Below, piece by piece: positions 1-7,885 of a stretch of 37,246 bases of DNA; position 1 is the first letter of the stretch, and every line of letters begins with the position of its first letter. Location: NCBI RefSeq assembly GCF_017052465.1, contig NZ_JAFHKT010000101.1, forward strand, positions 1 through 37,246, read 5' to 3'. The notes beneath the pieces are model-generated. The model worked only from the letters and a program-made list of their open reading frames with translations. It had not been told where the DNA came from and did not search any database. This DNA is from Arthrobacter pascens. Its GTDB lineage: Bacteria > Actinomycetota > Actinomycetes > Actinomycetales > Micrococcaceae. Position numbers and translations under genes: made by a program.

Positions 1-130
1 GCAAGCAACGCTCGACGCCTGCTACGCCCGCAACCCACACCGATACCGGAACCAACCCTCAGCACCGGGAGTCCCTCCCAAAGCCGGGATCAACAACAAA
101 CAAACCACCCCGCTGTCACAAACAGCTTGA
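1..130 (+). mobile_element. 3' end of an insertion sequence, with terminal inverted repeat
   Basis: Bases 1-130 hold a transposase C-terminus whose stop codon lies inside a terminal repeat at 113-130. Read on the minus strand, this repeat is TCAAGCTGTTTGTGACAG. It pairs with TCAGGCTCTTGTGTGACAG on the plus strand at 37117-37135: about 16 of 18 positions agree, allowing one 1-nt gap. A transposase stop codon inside the right inverted repeat is common in IS elements. The host sequence seems to resume around 131. The exact outer boundary and any target duplication cannot be fixed from this window. Confidence 0.6.
2..130 (+). CDS. IS transposase, C-terminal fragment (cut by window edge)
   Basis: Frame 2 is open from the window edge to TGA at 128-130, giving 42 residues. 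The tail contains HRYRNQPSAPGVPPKAGIN. This resembles the end of rve-type (DDE) transposases of the IS3 and related groups, which finish in a Pro-rich stretch of the form PxPPxLPxxAWIN. The catalytic core lies outside the window, so the family assignment is tentative. The 5' end of a similar element lies at the right edge of the window in the same orientation. Whether this copy is intact cannot be judged. Confidence 0.5.
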   Translation, partial: QATLDACYARNPHRYRNQPSAPGVPPKAGINNKQTTPLSQTA

Positions 131-178
131 TATATACCGGGTCGGGGCCGGTTTTGCGGGCGGGGGCCGTTCGTGGTG

Positions 179-1552
179 TCAGGAACGCCCGACGGCGGGT
201 GCCTGGCCGGGTGCCGGGGCGATCGCGTGGGGGACGGTCACCAGGGCAACGACCGCCAGGAGCGCCGCGGCGCCGAAGACGTAGAACCCCCACGGGTAGG
301 CGATGCCGGCCGCCACGAGCGTTCCGGTTACTGCCGGGCCCATGATGGCGCCCATGCGTCCGACACCCGCCGCGAAGCCGAGGGCTGTTCCGCGGAGCCG
401 GGGCGGGAAGAGCTGGCTGACCCAGGCATAGACCAGTACCTGCGAACTGAAGACGAAGACGCCGGTAACGAAGACGGCGGCGTTGAGCAGGAACTCGTTC
501 TGGATCTTGACGCTGAGCACGGCGAGGAAGACGGCGGACAGGCCGAACCACAGCAGCACGATCTTCTTGGTGCCGTGCTTGTCGGCCAGGATGCCGGCCA
601 CGATCAGCCCCACCACGGCGCCGACGTTCAGCACCAGCAGCAGGACCAGACCGGTGCTCACCGTGTACCCGGCGGAGGCCATGAGCTGCGGCAGCCACGT
701 ATTCAGGCCGTACACGAGCAGGAGCCCCATGAACGACGCCACGGCGATGCCCAGCGCCACCAGCGGATAGGGCTTCTTGGTGAGGTCACGGAAGCTGGCG
801 CGGTCCCCGGATTCGCCCGCTGGCAGCAGGGACGCCGGAGCGGCCTCGGGTTCGGCCGCCGGGACGGCGACGGGGCGGTGTGCCCTGGGGGCCGCGTGCT
901 CCTGGGTGGCTGCGTGTTCCTGTGTAGCTGAAGCGGCTGCACCCACGGGCTCCTGGCCGTGTTCCGCGTGGACCGGGGGCAGGGTCTCAGGAAGCCGGAA
1001 CCACAGGAACGGCACCAGCACGAATCCGGCCACACCGCCCACCACGAACATGATCCGCCAGTCCGGCACCACCAGGATGGCAAGGAACGCGGTGGCCACG
1101 GCGCCCACGTGGTAGCCGGTCATGGTCCGCGTGGTGGACTTCCCGGCGGTGCCAGCCGGGGCGTAGTCGTTCATGTACGCCAGGGCCGCTGGAAGGCAGG
1201 CCCCGAGACCCACGCCCGCGAGGAGGCGGAAGATGCCGAACATGGCGACGTTCGGGGCGAACACCACGGCGATGGTGAACAGGGAAAACCAGGCTACGCA
1301 TGCCACCAACAGTCGACGGCGTCCGAACCGGTCGGAGAGGGGAGCGATGAACAAGGCTCCGATACCCACGCCCACCAGGGAGATGGTGGCTGCGTAGGTG
1401 GCCCCCACGGCGTCGAACCCAAGGTCCTGGGTCTTGATCAAGGTGGGAATGACGGTGCCGAGCACCACCAGATCGAATCCGTCCAGCACCATGGCGAGCC
1501 AGCAAAGCCATACGGGCCACTGGGAACGGCGGGCGACTGAGAGCGATGACAT
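179..1552 (-). CDS. pcaK: MFS aromatic acid:H+ symporter, PcaK-like
   Basis: This is a major facilitator protein of about 457 residues with 12 predicted membrane segments, likely importing 4-hydroxybenzoate or another aromatic acid by proton symport. The first membrane segment carries DGFDLVVLG, the acidic signature of the AAHS (PcaK/BenK) group. The loop after TM2 carries SDRFGRRR, the classical MFS motif A, and ADKHGTKK is its equivalent in the second half. The central loop (about residues 190-257) is unusually long, rich in Ala, Pro and His, with a doubled ATQEHA unit. The chosen ATG at 1550-1552 has GAGG about 6 nt upstream. An in-frame ATG at 1612 lacks a ribosome site, and a TTG at 1648 is less likely. 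It is divergent from an IclR regulator that is followed by pobA, which supports the aromatic substrate. The exact substrate is inferred. Confidence 0.82.
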   Translation of the reverse strand: MSSLSVARRSQWPVWLCWLAMVLDGFDLVVLGTVIPTLIKTQDLGFDAVGATYAATISLVGVGIGALFIAPLSDRFGRRRLLVACVAWFSLFTIAVVFAPNVAMFGIFRLLAGVGLGACLPAALAYMNDYAPAGTAGKSTTRTMTGYHVGAVATAFLAILVVPDWRIMFVVGGVAGFVLVPFLWFRLPETLPPVHAEHGQEPVGAAASATQEHAATQEHAAPRAHRPVAVPAAEPEAAPASLLPAGESGDRASFRDLTKKPYPLVALGIAVASFMGLLLVYGLNTWLPQLMASAGYTVSTGLVLLLVLNVGAVVGLIVAGILADKHGTKKIVLLWFGLSAVFLAVLSVKIQNEFLLNAAVFVTGVFVFSSQVLVYAWVSQLFPPRLRGTALGFAAGVGRMGAIMGPAVTGTLVAAGIAYPWGFYVFGAAALLAVVALVTVPHAIAPAPGQAPAVGRS

Positions 1553-1623
1553 GGGAACCTCGTTGTTCGGGTTGACGCCGCAGGCGGTGAAGGCGGCAGC
1601 GGCGGCTGACATGAGAGTTGTAT

Positions 1624-1665
1624 CACCCGGGGGTGTAATCTGGGACAACCCAAACCATTGAATGG
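1624..1665. promoter_or_regulatory. Candidate operators between pcaK-like gene and iclR
   Basis: Two short dyads lie in the divergent spacer. CACCC-GG-GGGTG is at 1624-1635 and CCATT-G-AATGG is at 1655-1665. The second sits immediately before the ribosome site of the IclR gene. IclR proteins usually bind pseudo-palindromes in their own promoter and in that of the divergent gene, so either dyad could be an autoregulatory site. The first would fall within the coding extension if the transporter began upstream of 1612. No binding site is proven. Confidence 0.35.
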
Positions 1666-1677
1666 AAGCGGAGGGTC

Positions 1678-2457
1678 GTGGCCAATTCAGTCTCCGGCGA
1701 CTCGGTGGTGGACCGGGTGGTGCGTGTCATCGCGGCCTTCCCGGAAGGCGTGAGCGTCCTTCAGCTCTCGGAGCTGGCAGACCGCGCACAGCTGCCGCTC
1801 ACCACGGCGCACCGGCTGGTCCGGCAGCTGGCCCAGCACGGCCTCCTTGAAACCAGCGCCGGAGGATCCGTGCGGCTGGGGCTGCGCCTGTGGGAGCTCG
1901 TCAACCGCAATTCGCCCACGCTGGCTCTCCGGCAGGCTGCGATGCCGTTCATGGAGGACATCCAGCACGTCCTCAACCAGAACGTGAACCTTGCGGTTTT
2001 GGACGGTTGGGAGGCGCTCTTCGTGGAGCGGCTTTCCCGGCGGGGCTCCGTGGCGAACCGTGCCCAGATCGCCGGCCGGCTGGCGGTGCATGTCTCCTCA
2101 GCGGGGCTGGCCCTGATGTCGTTCCAGCCGCGGTCCGTGCAGGCTGCGTACCTCGAGCAGTTTACGGATCCGGCCGGCAAGGTGACGCCGGAGGATCTCC
2201 GAGCCCTGCTGACCGAGGCTGCCCATCAGGGGTATGCACAGCTGGCGGGAGTGATAGACCCCGACACCTGGGGGATTGCTGTTCCCGTGCTCGACGGAAA
2301 GAAACGCGCGGTGGCGGCGCTCGGCGTCGTCGTCCCCCTGCGGGAGGTGCGCCTGCAGGCACTGGTGCCAGCCCTTCAGACGGCGGCCAGGGGGATTGCG
2401 CGGCGGCTGGGCGACTCCAGTACGTCCGCCTCATTCCATTCATCGGAATCGCTGTAA
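1678..2457 (+). CDS. IclR-family transcriptional regulator (PobR/PcaR-like)
   Basis: This 259-residue protein has an N-terminal winged helix-turn-helix (about residues 10-70: LSELADRAQLPLTTAHRLVRQL, then a wing) and a C-terminal IclR effector-binding domain (about 80-245, with the late GIAVPVLD and AALGVVVP strands typical of the family). It starts at GTG 1678, preceded by GGAAGCGGAGGG. It lies between a divergent PcaK-like transporter and pobA, 92 bp downstream on the same strand. Regulators in this position (PobR, PcaU, PcaR) sense 4-hydroxybenzoate, protocatechuate or related acids and usually activate. The ligand and the mode of action here are inference from context. Confidence 0.85.
   Translation: MANSVSGDSVVDRVVRVIAAFPEGVSVLQLSELADRAQLPLTTAHRLVRQLAQHGLLETSAGGSVRLGLRLWELVNRNSPTLALRQAAMPFMEDIQHVLNQNVNLAVLDGWEALFVERLSRRGSVANRAQIAGRLAVHVSSAGLALMSFQPRSVQAAYLEQFTDPAGKVTPEDLRALLTEAAHQGYAQLAGVIDPDTWGIAVPVLDGKKRAVAALGVVVPLREVRLQALVPALQTAARGIARRLGDSSTSASFHSSESL
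2433..2449. promoter_or_regulatory. Candidate IclR operator upstream of pobA
   Basis: ATTCC-N7-GGAAT (2433-2449) lies inside the last codons of the iclR gene, about 100 bp before the pobA start. A TTCC/GGAA dyad of this size matches the general style of IclR-family operators. Its place at the 3' end of the regulator gene would suit a separate pobA promoter in the 92-bp spacer. It could also be chance, since it lies in coding sequence. Confidence 0.3.
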
Positions 2458-2549
2458 CGCTCCCCACATGTCCCGGCGCACACTGTTAGGCAGAAGCAAG
2501 CTGGCCCCAGTACTCACGCCGAGGGCCCCGCAACGAAGCGAGGAACATC

Positions 2550-3737
2550 GTGGCAGCACGCAAAACTATCAAAACCCAAGTCGCCATCATGGGCGCCGGT
2601 CCGGCCGGACTCATGCTGTCCCACCTGCTGGCGAAGGCCGGCATTGAATCCACTGTGATTGAAATCCGCAGCCGCCAGGAGATCTCCGAGACCGTCCGCG
2701 CAGGCATCCTGGAGCACGGAACCGTCAACATGCTCGTGGACAGCGGCGGCTCCGACCGCGTCCTGCGCGAGGGGGACCGGCACGACGGCATCGAACTGCG
2801 CTTCAACGGAGAAAGCCACCGCATCGACTTCAAGGACCTGGTAGGCGAGTCGGTCTGGCTCTACCCGCAGACCGACGTTTTCATGGACCTTGCCGCACGC
2901 CGTGCGGACGACGGCGGGGACGTCCGCTACAGCGTCACGGACACCACCGTTCACGATCTGGAAGGATCTCCGAAGGTCTGGTTCACGGACGCCGATGGCA
3001 CGGAATTCGAACTGCATGCTGATTTCATCGCCGGCGCCGACGGTTCGCGCAGCCACTGCCGCTTCCAGATCCCGGAGGCACACCGCAAGTGGTACTTCCA
3101 CGAATACCCGTTCGCCTGGTTCGGCATCCTCGCGGAGGCACCGCGCAGCTCCGATGAGCTCATTTACGCCAACTCGGACAACGGCTTCGCTCTAATCAGC
3201 CAGCGCACCGAAACCGTGCAGCGGATGTACTTCCAGTGTGATCCGAACGAGGACGTGAACAACTGGAGCGAGGAACGGATCTGGGACGCCTTCCGCAGCC
3301 GGGTCAACGGCAACGGCTTTGAGCTCAAGGAGGGCCCGGTCATCGACAAGATGGTCCTGAAATTCCGCAGCTTCGTGCACACGCCCATGCGGCACGGGAA
3401 GCTGTTCCTGGCCGGAGACGCCGCACATACCGTCCCGCCCACCGGCGCCAAGGGCCTGAACCTGGCCATCCACGACGTCAAGGTGCTGTTTGAAGGCCTG
3501 GACAGCTATTACAAGAGCGGCTCCTCGGCGCTCCTGGATTCGTACAGCGACCGCGCGCTGGACCGGGTGTGGAAGGCACAGCAATTCTCGTACTGGATGA
3601 CGTCCATGCTGCACACGCCGGCGGACGCCGATGACTTCTCCCGTGCACGCCAGCTCGGCGAGCTCAACTCCGTGGTGTCATCCCGCCACGGCCGCGCCTA
3701 CCTGGCCGAGGCCTACACCGGCTGGCCCTCCGCCTAA
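2550..3737 (+). CDS. pobA: 4-hydroxybenzoate 3-monooxygenase
   Basis: PobA is a cytoplasmic flavoprotein that converts 4-hydroxybenzoate, O2 and NAD(P)H to protocatechuate, the entry compound of the beta-ketoadipate pathway. The 395-residue length is almost that of the Pseudomonas enzyme. Visible motifs are GAGPAG at residues 15-20 (FAD ADP-binding), GADGSRS at 162-168 (the DG motif) and GDAAHTVPPTGAKGLN starting at 289 (the GD motif, holding the Pro/Asn region that lines the active site). It starts at GTG 2550, with AGGA at 2541-2544. Its TAA stop overlaps the stop codon of the convergent permease gene (CTAA at 3734-3737). No pca ring-cleavage gene lies within this window. NADH versus NADPH preference cannot be read with certainty. 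Confidence 0.95.
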   Translation: MAARKTIKTQVAIMGAGPAGLMLSHLLAKAGIESTVIEIRSRQEISETVRAGILEHGTVNMLVDSGGSDRVLREGDRHDGIELRFNGESHRIDFKDLVGESVWLYPQTDVFMDLAARRADDGGDVRYSVTDTTVHDLEGSPKVWFTDADGTEFELHADFIAGADGSRSHCRFQIPEAHRKWYFHEYPFAWFGILAEAPRSSDELIYANSDNGFALISQRTETVQRMYFQCDPNEDVNNWSEERIWDAFRSRVNGNGFELKEGPVIDKMVLKFRSFVHTPMRHGKLFLAGDAAHTVPPTGAKGLNLAIHDVKVLFEGLDSYYKSGSSALLDSYSDRALDRVWKAQQFSYWMTSMLHTPADADDFSRARQLGELNSVVSSRHGRAYLAEAYTGWPSA

Positions 3738-5509
3738 GCTACCGACAGCGCTGAATCCTTCTTTTTCAGGTCCTTCTGTGCCGGGTCATTCTGGGCGGGG
3801 GACGCGTCACGCCGGCGGGTTCTTCCGTACACCAGGTACATGGTCAGGCCGGTGATGATCATGAGCAGGACCGTGTAGACGAACGTATTGGAGACACCCT
3901 CCACGCCCTCGGCGCCGTCCGTGTTGGCCTTGATAACCAGGCCTAGGGGCTGGACAAGGGGATGGGCCAGGAAGATTGCGGTGTCGTAGTCATCCAGCAT
4001 GCTGTTGAAGTTGAGGGCGGCGATGGCCGCGGCCGTTGGCAGCACCAGCGGGAGCAGGATCCGGCGGAAGACGTACAGCGTCCCGGCTCCCATGATGGCC
4101 CCAGCCTCCTCAAGGGAGGAGTTCACTGAGGCGAAGGACGCTTTCAGCATCCTCAGCGTGAAGGGGATTTTCACCGTCACGAAGGCGATCAGCAGGATGA
4201 CGGTGGTGCCGGTCAGCACGGCACCGCCCACGAGCGGATTCGGGTGGTCGTAGCTGATGATCAGACCGAGGGCGAGCAGGGCCGAGGGCAGGATCCAGGG
4301 AATGTGGAGCAGGTATTCGAAGACGGCCGTGAGCCAGTTGCGGTGCTTCTGCAACAGGCGGGCGACGAACAGCAGTCCACCCACGGCAATCACAGCAGCC
4401 AGTGCGCTGTACACGATGCTGATGACGAACGGCCGCAGCCCCGAGGGCTGGGTCAGTACCCGGACGTAGTTGTCCAGGGTCAGGCTGTCGAAGGAGATCT
4501 GCCCGGTCTGGATGGCTGCGCTGTCCGCGAAGGAGTAGATCACGATCAGTGCCACCGGCAGGGTGTAGATGGCGAACAGGACGTACGCCGCCACATGCAC
4601 GATGGCGTTGCCCACAGGATGGGCGATCTTTTGCTTCTCCAGGGCCGAGGATACCTTCGACACCGAAAAGTACGTGCCGCCCCTCTCCATGCGGGTCATG
4701 ACGGCCAGCATCAGGATGGTGGCCACGCCGAGAATCACAGCCAGCAGGGCGGCCAGGTCACGGGACGTGGGGCTGTTCGTGAAGGTGAGGATCATCGGTG
4801 TGATGGTCTGGAACTCCCGGCCGCCGAGGACCTGCGGTGCGCTGAGCGCGCCGAGTCCCGTGAGGAAGGAGAGGATGGTGACGGCGAACAGGGTGGGCTT
4901 GAGCATCGGCAGGACGATCCGCCGGAGGATGGTCCAGGTGGAGGCCCCCATGTTCTTTGCGGCCTCGATCGTCTGGTGGTCCACGCCCTTGAGTGCGTTC
5001 GCCACGAACAGCATGTGGTTGGTGGTGGTTGCAAAGGTCATGACTACCAGGACCGCCAAAAACCCGGAGAACCAGTTGCGGTCCATGCCGGGGAAGAGGT
5101 TGCTCAAGAGGGCGGTGACGATGCCCTTGTCCCCGTAGATGAACTTGTAGCCGGCCGCGAGCACGATGCCGCCATAGATAAAGGTGGTGGCATACCCCAG
5201 GAACAGAATCCGGGCGCCACGGATCCTGAAGTAGTGCGTGACCAGCACGATGAAGATCCCGACGACGTTCACAGTTACGGAGAGCGCCGCCGCCAGCAGG
5301 AAGCTGTTGCCGAGGGATTTCATGGCGCGTTCTGAGGAGAGGAGTTTCTCCGCGGCACGTCCGGAGAAGCGTCCGTCGGGAAAGAACGTTTCGATCAGGA
5401 CGTTGGCGTTGGGCCAGACGAGGAAGGCAGCGATGAACCACGTCAGGACCACGCCCACGAAAAGCACGAACGGCGACCTGACCATGCTGCGGACTGGCGT
5501 GGGATTCAT
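3734..5509 (-). CDS. ABC transporter permease, fused double-domain (iron/AEP type)
   Basis: This 591-residue inner-membrane protein holds two tandem BPD_transp_1 permease domains and about 12 membrane segments. Each half has its own EAA loop: EAAKNMGASTWTILRRIVLP in the first and EEAGAIMGAGTLYVFRRILLP in the second. Fused permeases of this kind are typical of ferric iron (FbpB/SfuB), thiamine (ThiP) and some 2-aminoethylphosphonate importers. The C-terminus is a charged Asp/Lys-rich tail. Its ATG overlaps the stop of the ATPase gene by 4 bp (ATGA at 5506-5509), which implies translational coupling. Its own stop overlaps that of pobA on the other strand. The substrate cannot be decided from the permease. 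Confidence 0.9.
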   Translation of the reverse strand: MNPTPVRSMVRSPFVLFVGVVLTWFIAAFLVWPNANVLIETFFPDGRFSGRAAEKLLSSERAMKSLGNSFLLAAALSVTVNVVGIFIVLVTHYFRIRGARILFLGYATTFIYGGIVLAAGYKFIYGDKGIVTALLSNLFPGMDRNWFSGFLAVLVVMTFATTTNHMLFVANALKGVDHQTIEAAKNMGASTWTILRRIVLPMLKPTLFAVTILSFLTGLGALSAPQVLGGREFQTITPMILTFTNSPTSRDLAALLAVILGVATILMLAVMTRMERGGTYFSVSKVSSALEKQKIAHPVGNAIVHVAAYVLFAIYTLPVALIVIYSFADSAAIQTGQISFDSLTLDNYVRVLTQPSGLRPFVISIVYSALAAVIAVGGLLFVARLLQKHRNWLTAVFEYLLHIPWILPSALLALGLIISYDHPNPLVGGAVLTGTTVILLIAFVTVKIPFTLRMLKASFASVNSSLEEAGAIMGAGTLYVFRRILLPLVLPTAAAIAALNFNSMLDDYDTAIFLAHPLVQPLGLVIKANTDGAEGVEGVSNTFVYTVLLMIITGLTMYLVYGRTRRRDASPAQNDPAQKDLKKKDSALSVA

Positions 5510-6573
5510 GGCCGCGAGGCTGCCAGAGCCGGGTTGCCCACGGCTTCCCCGGTGTGCGGGTCATATTGCAGCACGTGGATTGGCCGGACATAGACCGTGG
5601 CTGCGCCGCCCGGCTCGGGATGCACCCCGCCGTCCTCCTTGACGAGCAGACGCACGTCCGAGCCGTGGCAGCGCACGGTGTATCGGCTGTGCAGGCCGTG
5701 GTAACTCCGCGAGACCACCACGCCCTGCACCGGGACGGCGTCGGAGTTGCCGGCCGGCTGGGTCAGCGACGCCTTTTCCACCCTGAGGTAGGAGTTGGCG
5801 CCGGGGTCAAGGATGCCGCCCGAGTGCCCGTTCAGTTCGGCAATGAAGTCGCTGGTGAGCACCGAACTGTCGCCGATGAACGTGCAGACGAATTCCGTGG
5901 CCGAGGCGTCGTAGATCGTCTGGGGTGTGCCCACCTGCTCCACCACCCCCTTGTTGAAGACGGCGATCCGGTCGCTCATTGCCAGTGCTTCGTCCTGGTC
6001 GTGCGTCACATAGACGGTGGTGATGCCAAACTCGCTTTGGAGTTCCTTGAGCTGCTGGCGCAGCTGGTGGCGGAGCTTGGCATCCAGGTTGGACAGCGGC
6101 TCGTCGAGGAGCAGGATCTTCGGCTGGAGGACCAGGGCGCGGGCCACCGCCACCCGCTGCTGCTGGCCCCCCGAGAGCTCAGCCACGTTCTTGCGCAGCT
6201 GGCTGGCGGAGAGGTCGACGCGGTCGGCGATTTCGCGCACCATGCGGTCGCTCTCAGCCGGTGTTTCCTTGCGGACGCGCAGGCCGAAGGCGATGTTTTC
6301 CCACACCGTCATGCTCGGGAACAGGGCGTAGTTCTGGAACACCATGCCCACCTGGCGTTTGTCGCTGGGAAGCCTCGTCACGGCCTTGCCGTCGACGAAC
6401 ACCTCTCCGGCCGAGGGATCGATGAATCCGGCCAATGTGCGAAGGGCGGTCGTCTTTCCGCAGCCCGAGGGTCCGAGCAGAGTGAAAAACTCTCCCCGCT
6501 CCACCTCCAGGTTCAGCTGCGGGATCGCGGTGAAATCTCCGAAGGTAACCTCTATGTTCTCCAGGCGGATCAT
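5506..6573 (-). CDS. ABC transporter ATP-binding protein (POPT/Fbp type)
   Basis: This 355-residue ATPase energises the importer. It has Walker A GPSGCGKT at 34-41, Q-loop Gln80, signature LSGGQQQR at 133-140, Walker B ILLLDE at 153-158 and an H-loop in VTHDQDEA. The C-terminal part (about 240-355) fits the TOBE/OB regulatory domain of the PotA/FbpC/MalK branch. It starts at ATG 6571-6573, only 2 bp after the stop of the binding-protein gene, and overlaps the permease start by 4 bp. The three genes therefore form one operon read leftwards. Fbp, Pot and AEP ATPases share these motifs, so the substrate is open. Confidence 0.92.
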   Translation of the reverse strand: MIRLENIEVTFGDFTAIPQLNLEVERGEFFTLLGPSGCGKTTALRTLAGFIDPSAGEVFVDGKAVTRLPSDKRQVGMVFQNYALFPSMTVWENIAFGLRVRKETPAESDRMVREIADRVDLSASQLRKNVAELSGGQQQRVAVARALVLQPKILLLDEPLSNLDAKLRHQLRQQLKELQSEFGITTVYVTHDQDEALAMSDRIAVFNKGVVEQVGTPQTIYDASATEFVCTFIGDSSVLTSDFIAELNGHSGGILDPGANSYLRVEKASLTQPAGNSDAVPVQGVVVSRSYHGLHSRYTVRCHGSDVRLLVKEDGGVHPEPGGAATVYVRPIHVLQYDPHTGEAVGNPALAASRP

Positions 6574-6575
6574 GG

Positions 6576-7676
6576 CTACGTCATGTACTCCAGCTCGATT
6601 TTCTCGACCCAGGCTCCGATATTCTCCTGGACGAATTTCCAGTCAATTTCCTGCTGCTTGAGCGAATTGCTGAATTCGACCACTTCCGGCTTTGCCTTTT
6701 CGGCCGCGGCTTTGTTGGCCGGCATGGAGCTGAATTCCTGCGCCCATTCGCCTTGGACTTCAGCGCTGCCGAACCAGTTGATGAATTTGAGGGCCTGGTC
6801 CTTTTTGTCCGTTCCCTTGACCAAGGCGACCTGTTCGACGGCGAACGGGACGCCCACCGAGGGTTTGGCCACATCCACATTTACCTTGAATGACTTTTCG
6901 CGTTCCGGAATGATCGAGGACGGCATTTGTCCCATATCGACGTCTCCGGCCGCTATGCGTGCAAAAAGGTCGGTCTTCGCTACGGCCGGGTTTCCGTTCT
7001 GGAAATACTGTTCTATCTGGCGCCAGCCTTCATCCGAAACCCCGAGATCGCCGGCGTCGTCCTTGTACCGAGTGAGGATGCCGGCGAAGACCAGCTGGGC
7101 GGTAGCGGTTCCGAGCCCCGTGACGCGCTCATAGCGGTTCTTGAATTCGTCCTTCGTCCATAGGTCGGTCCAGTCCCGAGGCGCCTTGTCCGCGGGGAAC
7201 TTGTCCGAGTTGTAGCCGAGGAGGATGGCCTGCTTGACCAGTGGCCAGTACGCCTTGCTTTCACCGGGGTCACCGAGTTCGGCGTCCACTTCGGCTGACC
7301 ATGAGGGGGTGAACGGCTCGATGGCGTCTGCAGCTTTGATTTGCTCGAAGTACATGTTGTTCAAACCGAAGGCGACGTCGGCAATCGGATTGTTCTTCTC
7401 GGCGATTAGCTTGTTCGTCGCGTCCGCCCCGCCGGCGCCAACGATTTCAATGGTGAAGCCGGCGGCTTCTGCCTTCTTTGTCAGCCATTCACCGCGGCCT
7501 TCACCGTTCGAATTTGTATAGACGATCAGCGTTTCACTGGAGGAGCCGGCTGACGTTCCGCCGGAGGCGCTTTCGGAGGCCGCCGGTGCCCCCGTCCCGC
7601 TGCCGCACCCGGCCAGGAACAGGACGCTGATGGCTGCAGCGGCAACAGTTTTCAATTTGTGCACGATGAGACTCAT
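6576..7676 (-). CDS. ABC transporter substrate-binding lipoprotein
   Basis: This 366-residue extracellular binding protein belongs to the periplasmic-binding type II family used by Fe3+, 2-aminoethylphosphonate, thiamine and polyamine importers. The signal peptide has a short basic start (HKLK), a hydrophobic core and lipobox LAGC with Cys24. A Gly/Ser/Ala linker follows, and the mature domain begins near ETLIVYTNSNGEGRGEWL. The paired Tyr-Tyr seen in many FbpA ferric-binding proteins is not evident, which weakens an iron assignment; an organic anion or phosphonate is possible. It is first in a three-gene operon. The chosen ATG lies within a perfect dyad (7673-7687) and has only a weak ribosome site; GTG at codon 5 and TTG at codon 8 are alternatives. 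Confidence 0.85.
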   Translation of the reverse strand: MSLIVHKLKTVAAAAISVLFLAGCGSGTGAPAASESASGGTSAGSSSETLIVYTNSNGEGRGEWLTKKAEAAGFTIEIVGAGGADATNKLIAEKNNPIADVAFGLNNMYFEQIKAADAIEPFTPSWSAEVDAELGDPGESKAYWPLVKQAILLGYNSDKFPADKAPRDWTDLWTKDEFKNRYERVTGLGTATAQLVFAGILTRYKDDAGDLGVSDEGWRQIEQYFQNGNPAVAKTDLFARIAAGDVDMGQMPSSIIPEREKSFKVNVDVAKPSVGVPFAVEQVALVKGTDKKDQALKFINWFGSAEVQGEWAQEFSSMPANKAAAEKAKPEVVEFSNSLKQQEIDWKFVQENIGAWVEKIELEYMT

Positions 7677-7687
7677 TTCTGAAATGA
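7673..7687. promoter_or_regulatory. Perfect dyad over the start of the ABC operon
   Basis: TCATTTC-T-GAAATGA is a perfect inverted repeat with 7-bp arms and a 1-bp centre. It covers the start codon and immediate leader of the binding-protein gene. A repressor bound here would block transcription or early elongation, and an RNA hairpin would bury the start codon. No regulator gene is adjacent, so the protein that reads it, if any, is unknown. Confidence 0.45.
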
Positions 7688-7769
7688 AACCAGGCGTTAT
7701 CCGATTAGCCTATAGCGGCAAACGGCTGCTTGGGCTGATTATCGCTATCGATTTTATGAACATTTGCTA

Positions 7770-7812
7770 AACCGGCCCCGGACCGCATGACCGGCCGTGG
7801 CCCCGGCCGGTT
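7770..7812. repeat. GC-rich inverted repeat in the divergent ABC/monooxygenase spacer
   Basis: AACCGGCC at 7770-7777 is matched by GGCCGGTT at 7805-7812. Between them are further CCGG/GGCC blocks that can extend the fold. It lies in the 209-bp spacer between the ABC operon and the FAD monooxygenase. It could be an insulator-like hairpin or a binding site. The rest of the spacer (about 7688-7765) is AT-richer than its surroundings and probably holds the ABC promoter; no confident -35/-10 pair was found there. Confidence 0.4.
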
Positions 7813-7873
7813 GTGCGGGTGACGGCCGCCCAAACGGGAGCTGAACAGACGGGCCGCCAACCGCCGTCGGGCT

Positions 7874-7879
7874 TACCAT
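7874..7879 (+). promoter_or_regulatory. -10 box, leaderless FAD monooxygenase
   Basis: TACCAT lies 6 nt before the ATG at 7886. No Shine-Dalgarno sequence is present. This spacing puts the transcription start at or next to the A of ATG, the actinobacterial leaderless arrangement. Confidence 0.5.
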
Positions 7880-7885
7880 CGGTCC

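Noticed and set aside
5554..7134. 526-codon open frame on the plus strand
   Set aside because: It is antisense to the ABC ATPase and binding-protein genes, which carry Walker motifs and a lipobox.
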